This document shows positions 52,369 through 61,459 of a stretch of DNA of 64,000 nt, piece after piece. How positions within the stretch are numbered: position 1 is the first letter of the stretch; each line of letters opens with the position of its first letter. The notes beneath the pieces were generated by a model. It was not told where the DNA came from, made no database searches, and saw only the letters and a list, made by a program, of their open reading frames with translations. Origin of the DNA: Nocardioides furvisabuli (GTDB taxonomy: Bacteria > Actinomycetota > Actinomycetes > Propionibacteriales > Nocardioidaceae); the NCBI RefSeq assembly GCF_021083185.1, contig NZ_JAIGQB010000009.1, positions 112,150 through 176,149 of the forward strand, written 5' to 3'. The position numbers were made by a program, and so were the translations under genes.

Positions 52369-53240
52369 CGTGCCAGCCTCGCGGTCACGTAGCGCGCCCG
52401 ACCCGCGAGGTCGCGGTGGTCGGCCACGTCCTGCCAGCGTCCGGTGGCGGCGAAGACGGCCGGGGCGGACTCCCCCTGCACGTCCGCGTGCTCCGCCCCG
52501 ACCACTCCCCCGGGGCGCAGCAGCAGTGCCGCGCGCTGCTCCAGCACGCGCATCGCGTCGAGACCGTCGTCACCGGAGAAGAGCGCGAGGTGCGGGTCGT
52601 GGTCGCGCGCCTCCGCCGCCACGGACTCCCACGCCTCGAGGGGGATGTAGGGCGGGTTGCAGACCACGACGTCGACGGTGCCGGCGAGATCGTCGAAGGC
52701 GGTGGCGAGGTCGCCGTGGCGCAGGTCGACGCCGGTGCCGGCCAGGTTGCGCTCGGCCCAGGCCAGGGCGCCCTCGTCGAGCTCGACGGCGTGCACCACG
52801 GCGTCGGGGACCTCGTCGGCGACCGCCTTCGCGATGGCGCCGGAGCCCGTGCAGAGGTCGACGACCACCGGGGGTCTCGACACGCCGGTGGCGAGCTGCG
52901 CGTGCTCGATCGCCCAGCCGGCCAGCAGCTCGGTCTCGGGCCGCGGCACGAAGACCCCCGGACCAACGGCCAGCTCCACGTGGCGGAACGCCGCGGTGCC
53001 GGTCAGGTGCTGGAGCGGCTCGCGGGCGGCACGACGCGCGACCAGGGCGGCGTACTGCTCCTGCTGGGGCCCGGTCAGGTCGCCGACCAGGGGCAGCCGG
53101 CCCAGGCCCACGTCGAGGACGTGGGCGAGGAGCAGGTCCGCGTCGCGCTGGGGCGAGGCCACACCGGCCTTGGCGAGCTGCTCGGCGGCCGTACGCCGTG
53201 CTGCACCGGCGCGCACCTTCTGCTCCACCTCCCCCTCCAT
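52365..53240 (-). CDS. prmC: Peptide chain release factor N5-glutamine methyltransferase
   Basis: Methylates the Gln of the GGQ motif in RF1/RF2. The 291-aa product has an N-terminal helical domain and a SAM-binding domain with VVVDLCTGSGAIAKAVA and the catalytic VVCNPPYIP motif. ATG 53240 directly abuts the prfA stop (TAG-ATG), and its own end overlaps sua5. The gene order prfA-prmC-sua5 is the classical one. Confidence 0.95.
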   Translation of the reverse strand: MEGEVEQKVRAGAARRTAAEQLAKAGVASPQRDADLLLAHVLDVGLGRLPLVGDLTGPQQEQYAALVARRAAREPLQHLTGTAAFRHVELAVGPGVFVPRPETELLAGWAIEHAQLATGVSRPPVVVDLCTGSGAIAKAVADEVPDAVVHAVELDEGALAWAERNLAGTGVDLRHGDLATAFDDLAGTVDVVVCNPPYIPLEAWESVAAEARDHDPHLALFSGDDGLDAMRVLEQRAALLLRPGGVVGAEHADVQGESAPAVFAATGRWQDVADHRDLAGRARYVTARLAR

Positions 53241-54314
53241 CTAGGACTCCAGCGCCGCGAGGCGCGCCGCCATGTCGGTCTCGACGCACGAGTCGAGCAC
53301 CGGCTGGAGGTCGCCGTCGAGCACCTGGTCGAGGTTGTAGGACTTGTAGCCCGTGCGGTGGTCGGAGATCCGGTTCTCCGGGAAGTTGTAGGTGCGGATC
53401 CGCTCCGATCGGTCCACCGTGCGCACCTGCGAGCGGCGCGCGTCGCTGGCCTCCGCGTCGGCGGCGTCCTGGGCCGCCTGGAGCAGCCGCGAGCGCAGGA
53501 TCCGCATCGCGGACTCCTTGTTCTGCAGCTGGCTCTTCTCGTTCTGGCAGCTCGCCACGATCCCGGTCGGGACGTGGGTGATGCGGACGGCCGAGTCGGT
53601 GGTGTTGACGCTCTGCCCACCGGGGCCGCTGGAGCGGTAGACGTCGATGCGCAGGTCGTTGTCGTCGATGGTCACGTCGACCGGCTCCGCCTCGGGCGAC
53701 ACCAGCACGCCGGCGGCCGAGGTGTGCACGCGACCCTGCGACTCCGTGACAGGCACTCGCTGGACCCGGTGCACGCCGCCCTCGAACTTGAGCAGGGCGT
53801 ACGGCGCCTGGCCGGGCTCGACGGTGCCGCGGGCCTTCACCGCCGCGGTGACCGACTTGAAGCCGCCGAGGTCGGACTCGGTGGCGTCGAGCACCTCGAC
53901 GCTCCAGCCGCGGGTCTCGGCGTAGCGGGAGTACATCCGCAGCAGGTCACCGGCGAAGAGCGCCGACTCCTCGCCGCCCTCGCCGGACTTGATCTCCAGC
54001 AGCGCGTCCTTGCCGTCGGCGGCGTCGCGCGGCACCAGCAGCCGGCGCAGGCGCTCCGAGGCGACCTCGCGCCGTGCCGCCAGCTCCTCGGCCTCAGCGG
54101 CGAAGGCGGGGTCGACGGCGCCGAGCTCGCGCGCGGCCTCGACGTCGTCGCCGAGCTGGAGCCACTCCTGCCACGTGGTCACGACCGCGGTCAGCTCGGC
54201 GTAGCGCTGGTTGAGCTCCTTGGCCAGCCGCTGGTCGGCGTGGGTCTCCGGGAGGGCCAGTCGCTGCTCGATCTCGGCGTGCTCCTGGCGCATGCCCTCG
54301 ACGGCCTCGAACAT
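53241..54314 (-). CDS. prfA: Peptide chain release factor 1
   Basis: Recognises UAA and UAG. The 357-aa product has the GGQ loop in [20 protein letters not shown] and the usual N-terminal coiled helices ([19 protein letters not shown]). The conserved C-terminal [20 protein letters not shown] (here [11 protein letters not shown]) is intact. ATG 54314. It is followed immediately by prmC and preceded by the rpmE terminator 37 bp upstream, so it likely has a promoter in the 84-bp gap or is reached by readthrough. Confidence 0.96.
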   Translation of the reverse strand: MFEAVEGMRQEHAEIEQRLALPETHADQRLAKELNQRYAELTAVVTTWQEWLQLGDDVEAARELGAVDPAFAAEAEELAARREVASERLRRLLVPRDAADGKDALLEIKSGEGGEESALFAGDLLRMYSRYAETRGWSVEVLDATESDLGGFKSVTAAVKARGTVEPGQAPYALLKFEGGVHRVQRVPVTESQGRVHTSAAGVLVSPEAEPVDVTIDDNDLRIDVYRSSGPGGQSVNTTDSAVRITHVPTGIVASCQNEKSQLQNKESAMRILRSRLLQAAQDAADAEASDARRSQVRTVDRSERIRTYNFPENRISDHRTGYKSYNLDQVLDGDLQPVLDSCVETDMAARLAALES

Positions 54315-54351
54315 CGCACTCCTTCTGGATTCCCCGGCTGGACAGACGACA

Positions 54352-54390
54352 AGGCGCCGGCCACCCGCACGGAGCGGGCGACCGGCGCCT
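54352..54390 (-). terminator. rpmE terminator hairpin
   Basis: AGGCGCCGG (54352-54360) pairs with CCGGCGCCT (54382-54390), with an inner CCCGC/GCGGG stem (54364-54368 with 54374-54378). It begins 8 bp after the rpmE stop and is followed on the minus strand by TTGTC. Confidence 0.8.
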
Positions 54391-54398
54391 GACGTGGA

Positions 54399-54623
54399 CT
54401 ACTTCTTCTCGGCCGGGGCCTTCTTGGCGTAGCGGGCCTCGAAGCGGGCGACGCGGCCACCGGTGTCGAGGATCTTCTGCTTGCCGGTGTAGAACGGGTG
54501 GCACTGCGAGCAGACGTCGGCGTGGAGCTTGCCGGAGGTCGCGGTGCTGCGGGTGGTGAACGACGCGCCGCAGGTGCAGGTGACGGCGGTCTCGACGTAG
54601 TCGGGGTGGGTGTCCTTCTTCAT
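54399..54623 (-). CDS. rpmE: Ribosomal protein bL31, zinc-binding (C+) form
   Basis: The 74-aa protein begins [21 protein letters not shown] and carries the zinc set CxC ... [12 protein letters not shown], so it is the C+ form that can act as a zinc store; a zinc-free paralog may exist elsewhere. The C-terminus [10 protein letters not shown] is a lysine-rich tail. ATG 54623. No Zur box was recognised in the 127 bp upstream. Confidence 0.95.
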   Translation of the reverse strand: MKKDTHPDYVETAVTCTCGASFTTRSTATSGKLHADVCSQCHPFYTGKQKILDTGGRVARFEARYAKKAPAEKK

Positions 54624-54750
54624 GGTGTCCTCTCAGGTGTTCCGGGTCGCCTGCGTGGATCGCATGTGACGTGAACCGGAACCGACGCACAAGTGTGCCA
54701 CCGGTCCGAACGCCCGCGCCAATCCAGGCATTCCCGCGTGGGCGAGCGCC

Positions 54751-56634
54751 TCAGCGGGCGCCGATGACCTTGCTGACGGCCTGTGACGAGTCGGCCGCCG
54801 CGAGCTGCTTGCGGATGTCGCCGACGACCGCTCCCTCGGCGGGTGCGAGGAGCTTCTCCTCGTGCCGGGTCCCGGACGCGACGACGTCGACGGCCGGCAC
54901 GATGCCCCGAGCCGCACGCTCCGCGCTGAGCGCCAGCTCCCAGTTCTCGGTGCCGGCGATCTCCTCGAGGAAGAACTCGTCCGTGGCCGAGCCGGTGCCC
55001 ACCGCGACCGTCGCCAGCACGGTCAGCGAGCCGGCGTCCTCGATCTTGCGCGCGGCGCCGAAGAACTCCTTCGTGGGGTGCACCGCAGAGGCGTCGACGA
55101 TGCCCGCGAGCACGCGGCCGTTGGCCGGGGCGGCGAGGTTGTAGGCACGGCCGAGGCGGGTGAGCGAGTCCAGCAGGACCACGACGTCGTGGCCGAGCTC
55201 GACGAGCCGCTTGGCCCGCTCGATCGCGAGCTCGGCGACCAGGGTGTGGTCGGCGGGCTGCCGGTCGAAGGTCGAGGCGACGACCTCTCCTTTGACGGCG
55301 CGCTGGAAGTCGGTGACCTCCTCGGGCCGCGCGTCGACGAGCACGACCATCACGTGGCACTCGGGGTTGTTGGTGGTCACCGCCTGCGCGATCGACTGCA
55401 GCAGGGACGTCGCGCCCGTGCGCGGCGGGGTGAGGATGAGGCCGCGCTGTCCCTTGCCGACCGGCGCGGCGATGTCGATGACCTTGCCCGTGGGGTTGGC
55501 GTCGTCGGTGGCCAGGCGGAGCCGCTGGTGCGGGTGCACCGGCACGGCGTCGGAGAACTCCGGGCGCTCCTTGGCGCCCTCGGCCTCGGTGCCGTTGATG
55601 CTGTCGATGCGGACCATCGGGTTGAACTTCTCCCGACGCTCCCCCTCGCGCGGCTGGCGGACCTGGCCGACCACCGCGTCGCCGCGACGCAGGTGGTACT
55701 TGCGCACCATCGACAGCGACAGGTAGACGTCCTCGGGTCCGGGCAGGTAGCCCGAGGTGCGCACGAAGGCGCAGTTGTCGAGCACGTCGAGGATGCCGGC
55801 GGCCGGCACCAGGACGTCGTCCTCGAGGATCGTGGTGTCGGGCTCGCTGCGGTTGCCCCCGGTGCGCGGCGTCGTACGGTCGCGACCGCGACGGCGGCGG
55901 TTGCGACGGCTGCCACCCTCGCCGTCCTCGTCGTCGTCCTGCTGGTCCTGGCGCTGGTCCTGCTGGCGGTCCTGGTTGCGGTCCTGCGCCCGCTGCTCCT
56001 GGGCCCGCTGCTCCTGGGCCCGTTGCTCGCGCTGGTCCTGGCGCTGGTCCTGCTGACGGTCCTGGTTGCGCTGGCCCTGCTGGTTGCCCTGCTTCTGGGC
56101 GCCCTGCTGGTTGCCCTGCTTCTGCCCCTGCTGCTTGTCGCTCTTCTGGTCCTGCTTGTCCTGCTGCTTGTCCTGCTTCTGCTTCTGCTCGGGCTGCTTC
56201 TGCTCCGCGGCCTCGGCAGCCTGCTCCGCGGCGCGCTGCTTGCGGGTGCGGGTGCGCACGGTCGTCTGAGGTGCCGGCTCCTCGGAGCGGGCCGCCTCGT
56301 CGGTGCGGGCGGGAGCCGGGTCCGGGGCCGGCGCGGCTTCCTGCTGGGCCGGCTCCTCGGCCGGCTTCTGGCTCGACTTCTGGCTCGACTTCTGGGCCGG
56401 CTTCTGGGCCGACGCGTTCGGGGACTGGGCGGCCTTGATGGCCTCGACCAGCTGCGCCTTCTTCATCGAGCCGGCGCCGGCGATGCCCATGCCGCCCGCC
56501 ATCGACTTCAGGTCCGCGAGCAGCATCGAGCCGAGGCCGCCGGACTTCGAGGCCTTCCTGGCAGGCTTCGTCGCGGCGTCGGGCGCTGCGTCCTGCGAGT
56601 CGGCAGGGGTGGCGGCAGAGGGAGTCTCGGTCAC
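54751..56634 (-). CDS. rho: Rho-type termination factor homolog with degenerate ATPase site and Gln-rich insert
   Basis: Sits in the normal rho position (before rpmE-prfA). The 627-aa product has an N-terminal SAP-like helix pair (GLGSMLLADLKSMAGGMGIA), a low-complexity Gln/Asp/Arg-rich insert (about residues 130-270), a normal RNA-binding domain (DVLDNCAFVRTSGYLPGPED) and the RecA-like motor. In E. coli numbering K181 is R405, K184 (Walker A) is A408, catalytic E211 is A435 and R353 is G577. T185 (T409), Walker-B D265 (D489) and arginine finger R366 (R590) remain. The C-terminus is shorter than usual. ATP hydrolysis should be severely impaired. GTG 56634 has GAAGGA upstream; ATG 56649 is possible. 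Confidence 0.88.
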   Translation of the reverse strand: MTETPSAATPADSQDAAPDAATKPARKASKSGGLGSMLLADLKSMAGGMGIAGAGSMKKAQLVEAIKAAQSPNASAQKPAQKSSQKSSQKPAEEPAQQEAAPAPDPAPARTDEAARSEEPAPQTTVRTRTRKQRAAEQAAEAAEQKQPEQKQKQDKQQDKQDQKSDKQQGQKQGNQQGAQKQGNQQGQRNQDRQQDQRQDQREQRAQEQRAQEQRAQDRNQDRQQDQRQDQQDDDEDGEGGSRRNRRRRGRDRTTPRTGGNRSEPDTTILEDDVLVPAAGILDVLDNCAFVRTSGYLPGPEDVYLSLSMVRKYHLRRGDAVVGQVRQPREGERREKFNPMVRIDSINGTEAEGAKERPEFSDAVPVHPHQRLRLATDDANPTGKVIDIAAPVGKGQRGLILTPPRTGATSLLQSIAQAVTTNNPECHVMVVLVDARPEEVTDFQRAVKGEVVASTFDRQPADHTLVAELAIERAKRLVELGHDVVVLLDSLTRLGRAYNLAAPANGRVLAGIVDASAVHPTKEFFGAARKIEDAGSLTVLATVAVGTGSATDEFFLEEIAGTENWELALSAERAARGIVPAVDVVASGTRHEEKLLAPAEGAVVGDIRKQLAAADSSQAVSKVIGAR

Positions 56635-56758
56635 GTGGATCCTTCGCACGTTGCGTCGCCGGCAGCGACCGGACGAGCGGCCGGTCTGCGGCGGATGGTG
56701 GGCGCCCGGTCGCGCGGTCGGACGACCGGGACGGGCTGGTGCGCCGAACGGCGCGCCG

Positions 56759-57658
56759 TCAGGTTAGCAGGGCAGCACCCTGGGACTCGATCACCAGGTC
56801 GTGACACTCCCAGCCGTCCGGGCAACGGGCGCGGAGCGAGGAGGTGTCGGTCGTGCCGAAGGCCAGCACCGTGGGACCGGCACCCGAGACCACGGCAGGT
56901 ACGCCGTCCGCGCGCAGGCGGCGTACGAGTGCGAGCGTCTCCGGCATCGCGGGCTCGCGCTGGTCCTGGTGCAGCCAGTCACGGGTCGCGGCGAGCAGGT
57001 GCTCGGGCTGGCCGGTGAGGGCGGCGACCAGCAGGGCCGCGCGACCCGAGTTCGCCGCAGCGTCCGCGTGCGGGACGTTCGCGGGCAGGAGCCCACGGGC
57101 AATCGTGGTCTCGACGCCCGTCGGCGGCACGAAGGCCACGGCCGTGATCCTCGGGTCGACGCCCGCACGGACGGCGAACCAGCGATCGTCCTCGCGACCG
57201 GAGATCACGAAGCCGCCGAGGAAGGCCGGCGCGACGTTGTCGGGGTGTCCCTCCAGGTCCGCGGCGAGATCCAGGAGCGCCTCGTCGGAGGCGAGGAGCT
57301 GACCGCCCGCGACGAGCCCGCGTGCCAGGACCACGCCGGCGACGATCGCGGCCGAGGACGAGCCGAGCCCGCGGGCGTGCGGGATCCGGTTGCGGCACGA
57401 CAGGCGCAGGCCCGACGGCTGCTCGCCCATCAGGTCGAAGGCGGCTCGCATGGCGCGCACGACCAGGTGCGTCTCGTCGCGGGGCACGCCGTCGGCGCCC
57501 GCGCCCTCGACCTCGACGAGGAGCCCCTCGCCCACGGCCTCGGCCTCGAGCTCGTCACGCAGCGACACCGCGAGGCCGAGGGAGTCGAAGCCGGGCCCGA
57601 GGTTGGCCGAGGTGGCGGGGACGCTGACGCGCACCGGCCCGTCGACGAAGGTCGCCAC
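56759..57658 (-). CDS. thrB: Homoserine kinase
   Basis: Phosphorylates homoserine for threonine synthesis. The 299-aa GHMP-family kinase has PATSANLGPGFDSLGLAV, the phosphate loop HARGLGSSSAAIVAGV and the C-terminal VVSGAGPTVLAF. GTG 57658 starts 2 bp after the thrC stop. It is the last amino-acid gene of the row; its stop codon overlaps a TAACCT box that may drive rho. Confidence 0.95.
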   Translation of the reverse strand: MATFVDGPVRVSVPATSANLGPGFDSLGLAVSLRDELEAEAVGEGLLVEVEGAGADGVPRDETHLVVRAMRAAFDLMGEQPSGLRLSCRNRIPHARGLGSSSAAIVAGVVLARGLVAGGQLLASDEALLDLAADLEGHPDNVAPAFLGGFVISGREDDRWFAVRAGVDPRITAVAFVPPTGVETTIARGLLPANVPHADAAANSGRAALLVAALTGQPEHLLAATRDWLHQDQREPAMPETLALVRRLRADGVPAVVSGAGPTVLAFGTTDTSSLRARCPDGWECHDLVIESQGAALLT

Positions 57659-57660
57659 GC

Positions 57661-58728
57661 TCAGGCCAGCCCGGCGGCGGCTGCCGCGGCGGCCACGTCG
57701 GCGTCGACGACCGTGTCGACGACGTCGCCGTAGGACTCGAGCGCGGTGGCGGTGTCCTTGAGGCCGTGGCCGGTCACCGTGATCGCGACGGTCGTGCCGG
57801 CGTAGGTCTCCCCAGCGGCGAGCTCGGCGAGGAGTCCCGCGACACCGGCCGCGGAGGCGGGCTCCACGAAGACGCCGTCGTGGCGCGCGAGCTGGGCCTG
57901 CGCGGCGAGGATCTGCGCGTCGCTGACCGCGGCGAACCGGCCGCCGGACTCGTGGGCCGCCGCCTCGGCGAGCTTCCACGACGCGGGGTTGCCGATGCGG
58001 ATCGCGGTCGCCTTGGTCTCCGGGTCCGGGAAGGGCTCACCGGTCACCAGGGGCGAGGCACCCTCGGCCTGGAAGCCCCGCATCACGGGACGCCTGCTGG
58101 CACGTCCGAGGTCGGCGTACTGCTCGTAGCCCATCCAGTAGGCAGAGATGTTGCCGGCGTTGCCCACCGGGAGGAGGTGGTAGTCGGGCGCGTCACCGAG
58201 GAAGTCGCAGATCTCGAAGGCCGCGGTCTTCTGGCCCTGGAGGCGCACCGGGTTGACCGAGTTGACCAGCGCCACGGGGTAGTCCCAGGCCAGCCCCTTG
58301 GCCATCTGCAGGCAGTGGTCGAAGTTGCCGCGCACCATGATGATCTGCGCGCCGTGCACGACCGCCTGGGCCATCTTCCCGGCCGCGATCTTGCCCTCGG
58401 GCACGAGCACCAGCGGCTTGAGGCCGGCCTTCGCGGCGTACGCCGCCATCGACGCCGACGTGTTGCCGGTCGAGGCGCAGACGACCGCCTGCGCCCCCTC
58501 GTGCTTGGCGACCGAGATCGCCGTGGTCATGCCGCGGTCCTTGAAGGACCCGGTGGGGTTGTCGCCCTCGACCTTGAGCCAGACCTGCGCGCCGGTCAGC
58601 GAGGAGAGCCACTCCGAGTGCACGAGGGGCGTGCCGCCCTCGCGGAGGGTGACGGCCTCGAGGCCCTCGGGCAGGAGGTCGATGAGGTCGCGGTACTCCT
58701 CGATGAGTCCACGCCACTGCGGCCTCAT
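57661..58728 (-). CDS. thrC: Threonine synthase
   Basis: Converts O-phosphohomoserine to threonine using PLP. The 355-aa product has the PLP-Lys motif [33 protein letters not shown] and the phosphate-binding [13 protein letters not shown]. It is the short bacterial form without the plant-type SAM domain. ATG 58728 overlaps the hom stop (ATGA). Confidence 0.95.
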   Translation of the reverse strand: MRPQWRGLIEEYRDLIDLLPEGLEAVTLREGGTPLVHSEWLSSLTGAQVWLKVEGDNPTGSFKDRGMTTAISVAKHEGAQAVVCASTGNTSASMAAYAAKAGLKPLVLVPEGKIAAGKMAQAVVHGAQIIMVRGNFDHCLQMAKGLAWDYPVALVNSVNPVRLQGQKTAAFEICDFLGDAPDYHLLPVGNAGNISAYWMGYEQYADLGRASRRPVMRGFQAEGASPLVTGEPFPDPETKATAIRIGNPASWKLAEAAAHESGGRFAAVSDAQILAAQAQLARHDGVFVEPASAAGVAGLLAELAAGETYAGTTVAITVTGHGLKDTATALESYGDVVDTVVDADVAAAAAAAGLA

Positions 58729-60029
58729 TCGTCGCCACCCTCGACGCGCATCACCGAGGTGACCTCGCGGACGATGTCCATCGAGCGCAGCTGCTCGACC
58801 GTGGCGCTCAGCGCGGCGTCGGGCGCCGCGTGGGAGACGACCACGAGCTGGGCGTCGGCACCACGTCCCTCCTGCCGCACGGTCTGGATCGACACGTCGT
58901 GGTCCGCGAAGGCGTTGGCGACCGCCGCCAGCACGCCCGCACGGTCGTCGACGTCGATGGCGACGTGGTAGCGGGTGCGGGTCTCACCCATCGGCTGCAC
59001 CGCGCGATCGGCGTACGCCGACTCCCCCGCGCCGCGGGTCTCGGCGAGGCGGTTGCGCGCGACCGTCACCAGGTCGCCGAGCACGGCGCTGGCGGTGGGC
59101 GCGCCACCCGCGCCGGGGCCGTAGAACATGAGCTGGCCGGCCGCCTCGGACTCGACGAAGACCGCGTTGTAGGCCTCGCGCACGCTGGCGAGCGGGTGCG
59201 AGCGCGGGATCATCGCGGGGTGCACGCGGGCGGCGACCTGGTCACCGTTGGGTCCTGGCCGCAGCTCGCAGATCGCGAGCAGCTTGACGACCGAGCCCAT
59301 GTCGCGAGCACTGGCGACGTCGGCGGCGGTGACCTCGGAGATGCCCTCGCGGTAGACGTCGGAGGCGGTGACCCGTGAGTGGAAGGCCAGGCTGGCCAGG
59401 ATCGCGGCCTTGGCGGCAGCGTCGAAGCCCTCGACGTCGGCGGTCGGGTCGGCCTCGGCGTAGCCGAGCTGCTGTGCTTCCTCGAGCGCCTCGGAGAAGC
59501 CGGCGCCGGAGGTGTCCATCTTGTCGAGGATGAAGTTGGTGGTGCCGTTGACGATGCCCAGCACGCGGGTGACCTTGTCCCCGGCCAGCGACTCGCGCAG
59601 CGGCCGCAGGATCGGGATCGCGCCGGCGACGGCCGCCTCGTAGTAGAGGTCGCGCTCGGCCTTGGCCGCGGCCTCGAAGAGCGTGGGCCCGTCCTCGGCC
59701 AGCAGCGCCTTGTTGGCGGTGACGACGCTGGCACCGTTGTCCAGCGCCGAGAGGATCAGCGAGCGCGCAGGCTCGATGCCGCCGATGACCTCGACGACGA
59801 GGTCGACGTCGTCACGCGCCACCAGCGCTGTCGCGTCGGTGGTCAGCAGGCCCTCGGGGACCTCGACCTCGCGGGGCGCGTCGAGGCGGCGTACGGCGAC
59901 GCCGACCAGCTCGACCGGCGCTCCCACCCGGGCGGCCAGGTCGTCGTGCTGCTCGGTCAGCAGCCGCACCACCTGCGAGCCCACGGCTCCGCAGCCGAGC
60001 ACTGCCACCCGGAGAGTTCGCTCGCTCAT
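58725..60029 (-). CDS. hom: Homoserine dehydrogenase
   Basis: Reduces aspartate semialdehyde to homoserine. The 434-aa product has an NAD(P) loop ([17 protein letters not shown]), [12 protein letters not shown], the substrate region [21 protein letters not shown] and a C-terminal ACT domain (about 350-434; [20 protein letters not shown]) for threonine feedback. ATG 60029 overlaps the lysA stop (ATGA). It is monofunctional: no aspartokinase domain. Confidence 0.95.
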   Translation of the reverse strand: MSERTLRVAVLGCGAVGSQVVRLLTEQHDDLAARVGAPVELVGVAVRRLDAPREVEVPEGLLTTDATALVARDDVDLVVEVIGGIEPARSLILSALDNGASVVTANKALLAEDGPTLFEAAAKAERDLYYEAAVAGAIPILRPLRESLAGDKVTRVLGIVNGTTNFILDKMDTSGAGFSEALEEAQQLGYAEADPTADVEGFDAAAKAAILASLAFHSRVTASDVYREGISEVTAADVASARDMGSVVKLLAICELRPGPNGDQVAARVHPAMIPRSHPLASVREAYNAVFVESEAAGQLMFYGPGAGGAPTASAVLGDLVTVARNRLAETRGAGESAYADRAVQPMGETRTRYHVAIDVDDRAGVLAAVANAFADHDVSIQTVRQEGRGADAQLVVVSHAAPDAALSATVEQLRSMDIVREVTSVMRVEGGDE

Positions 60030-61453
60030 GAAGTCACACCCACATCGGTCGCCAACAGGTCGGCCTCAGTCTCTCGTCGCAGCACGGTGAAAGTCTTCCC
60101 GTCCCGAACTCCGATCACCGGAGGACGCAGTGCGTGGTTGTAGTTGGAGGCCATGGATCTGCAGTAGGCGCCCGTCCCGGGCACCGCGACGAGGTCGCCG
60201 GGGCGTACGTCGCCGGGCAGGAACTCGTCCTTGACCACGATGTCGCCGGCCTCGCAGTGCTTGCCCACCACACGGGTCAGCGACGCCGGGGCCTGCGAGG
60301 CGCGCGAGGCGAGGGTGGCGGAGTAGTCGGCGTCGTAGAGGGCGGTGCGGATGTTGTCGCTCATCCCGCCGTCGACCGAGACGTAGGAGCGGCGCGCGCC
60401 CCCGTCGAGGGCGACCTCCTTCACCGTGCCGACCTCGTAGACGGTGCACATGGACGGCCCGACGATGGCGCGGCCGGGCTCGATCGACAGCCGCGGCTCG
60501 GCGATGCCCAGCGCCCGGCACTCGTGCGCGACGATCGCGGACATGCCGGAGGCGAGCACCTCGGGCTCGGCGGGGTCGTCCTGGGTGGTGTAGGCGATGC
60601 CGAAGCCGCCGCCGAGGTCCATCTCGGGCATCTCCACCCCGACCTCGTCGCGGACCCGCGCGTGCAGGGCCAGGACCCGGCGGGCAGCGACCTCGAAGCC
60701 GGAGGTGTCGAAGATCTGGCTGCCGATGTGGGAGTGCAGGCCCAGCAGGCGCAGACCGGGAGCGGCGTGCACGCGGCGCACCGCGTCGAGGGCGTCACCG
60801 CTGGCGATGGAGAAGCCGAACTTCTGGTCCTCGTGCGCGGTGGCGATGTACTCGTGGGTGTGGGCCTCGACGCCGGCGGTCACCCGCACCATCACGCCGA
60901 CGCCCTCGGTGGTCGAGGTGCGAGCGTCAGCGAGCCTCGAGGCCACGTCGGCCAGCCGCTCGATCTCGTCGAAGGAGTCGACGATGACCCGGCCCACCCC
61001 GAGCGCGACGGCGCGCTCGAGCTCGGCGGGGGTCTTGTTGTTGCCGTGGAAGCCGACGCGCTCCATCGGGAAGCCGGCTCGTTCGGCGACGCCCAGCTCC
61101 CCGCCCGAGCAGACGTCCAGGCTGAGCCCGTCCTCGGCCAGCCAGCGCGCGACAGTGGTGCACAGGAATGCCTTGCCGGCGTAGAACACCTCGTAGCCGG
61201 CGAAGGCGTCGCGGAAGGCACGGGCCCGGGCGCGGAAGTCGTCCTCGTCCAGGACGTACGCCGGTGAGCCGTGCTCGCGGACCAGCTCGGGCAGCGGCAC
61301 TCCTCCGACGCCCAGGACGCCGTCGGACTTGGCGGCCGTGCGCGACCAGAGGTGGGCGACCAGCGCGTTGGGGTCCTCGGGCTCACGCAGCCAGTGGGGG
61401 CCGCGCAGGGCACCGTCGGCGTGCGCCCAGCCGGACGGGTGGGCGGTCGGCAC
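60026..61453 (-). CDS. lysA: Diaminopimelate decarboxylase
   Basis: Last step of lysine synthesis. The 475-aa fold-III PLP enzyme has the Lys in VFYAGKAFLCT, HSHIGSQIFD, the glycine loop LGGGFGIAY and the intersubunit Cys motif VGKHCEAGDIV. The start GTG 61453 lies 6 bp after the argS stop. Its first about 55 residues (AHADGALRGPHWLREPEDPN) are the actinobacterial extension before the barrel. The end overlaps hom. Confidence 0.95.
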   Translation of the reverse strand: MPTAHPSGWAHADGALRGPHWLREPEDPNALVAHLWSRTAAKSDGVLGVGGVPLPELVREHGSPAYVLDEDDFRARARAFRDAFAGYEVFYAGKAFLCTTVARWLAEDGLSLDVCSGGELGVAERAGFPMERVGFHGNNKTPAELERAVALGVGRVIVDSFDEIERLADVASRLADARTSTTEGVGVMVRVTAGVEAHTHEYIATAHEDQKFGFSIASGDALDAVRRVHAAPGLRLLGLHSHIGSQIFDTSGFEVAARRVLALHARVRDEVGVEMPEMDLGGGFGIAYTTQDDPAEPEVLASGMSAIVAHECRALGIAEPRLSIEPGRAIVGPSMCTVYEVGTVKEVALDGGARRSYVSVDGGMSDNIRTALYDADYSATLASRASQAPASLTRVVGKHCEAGDIVVKDEFLPGDVRPGDLVAVPGTGAYCRSMASNYNHALRPPVIGVRDGKTFTVLRRETEADLLATDVGVTS

Positions 61454-61459
61454 GACCGA

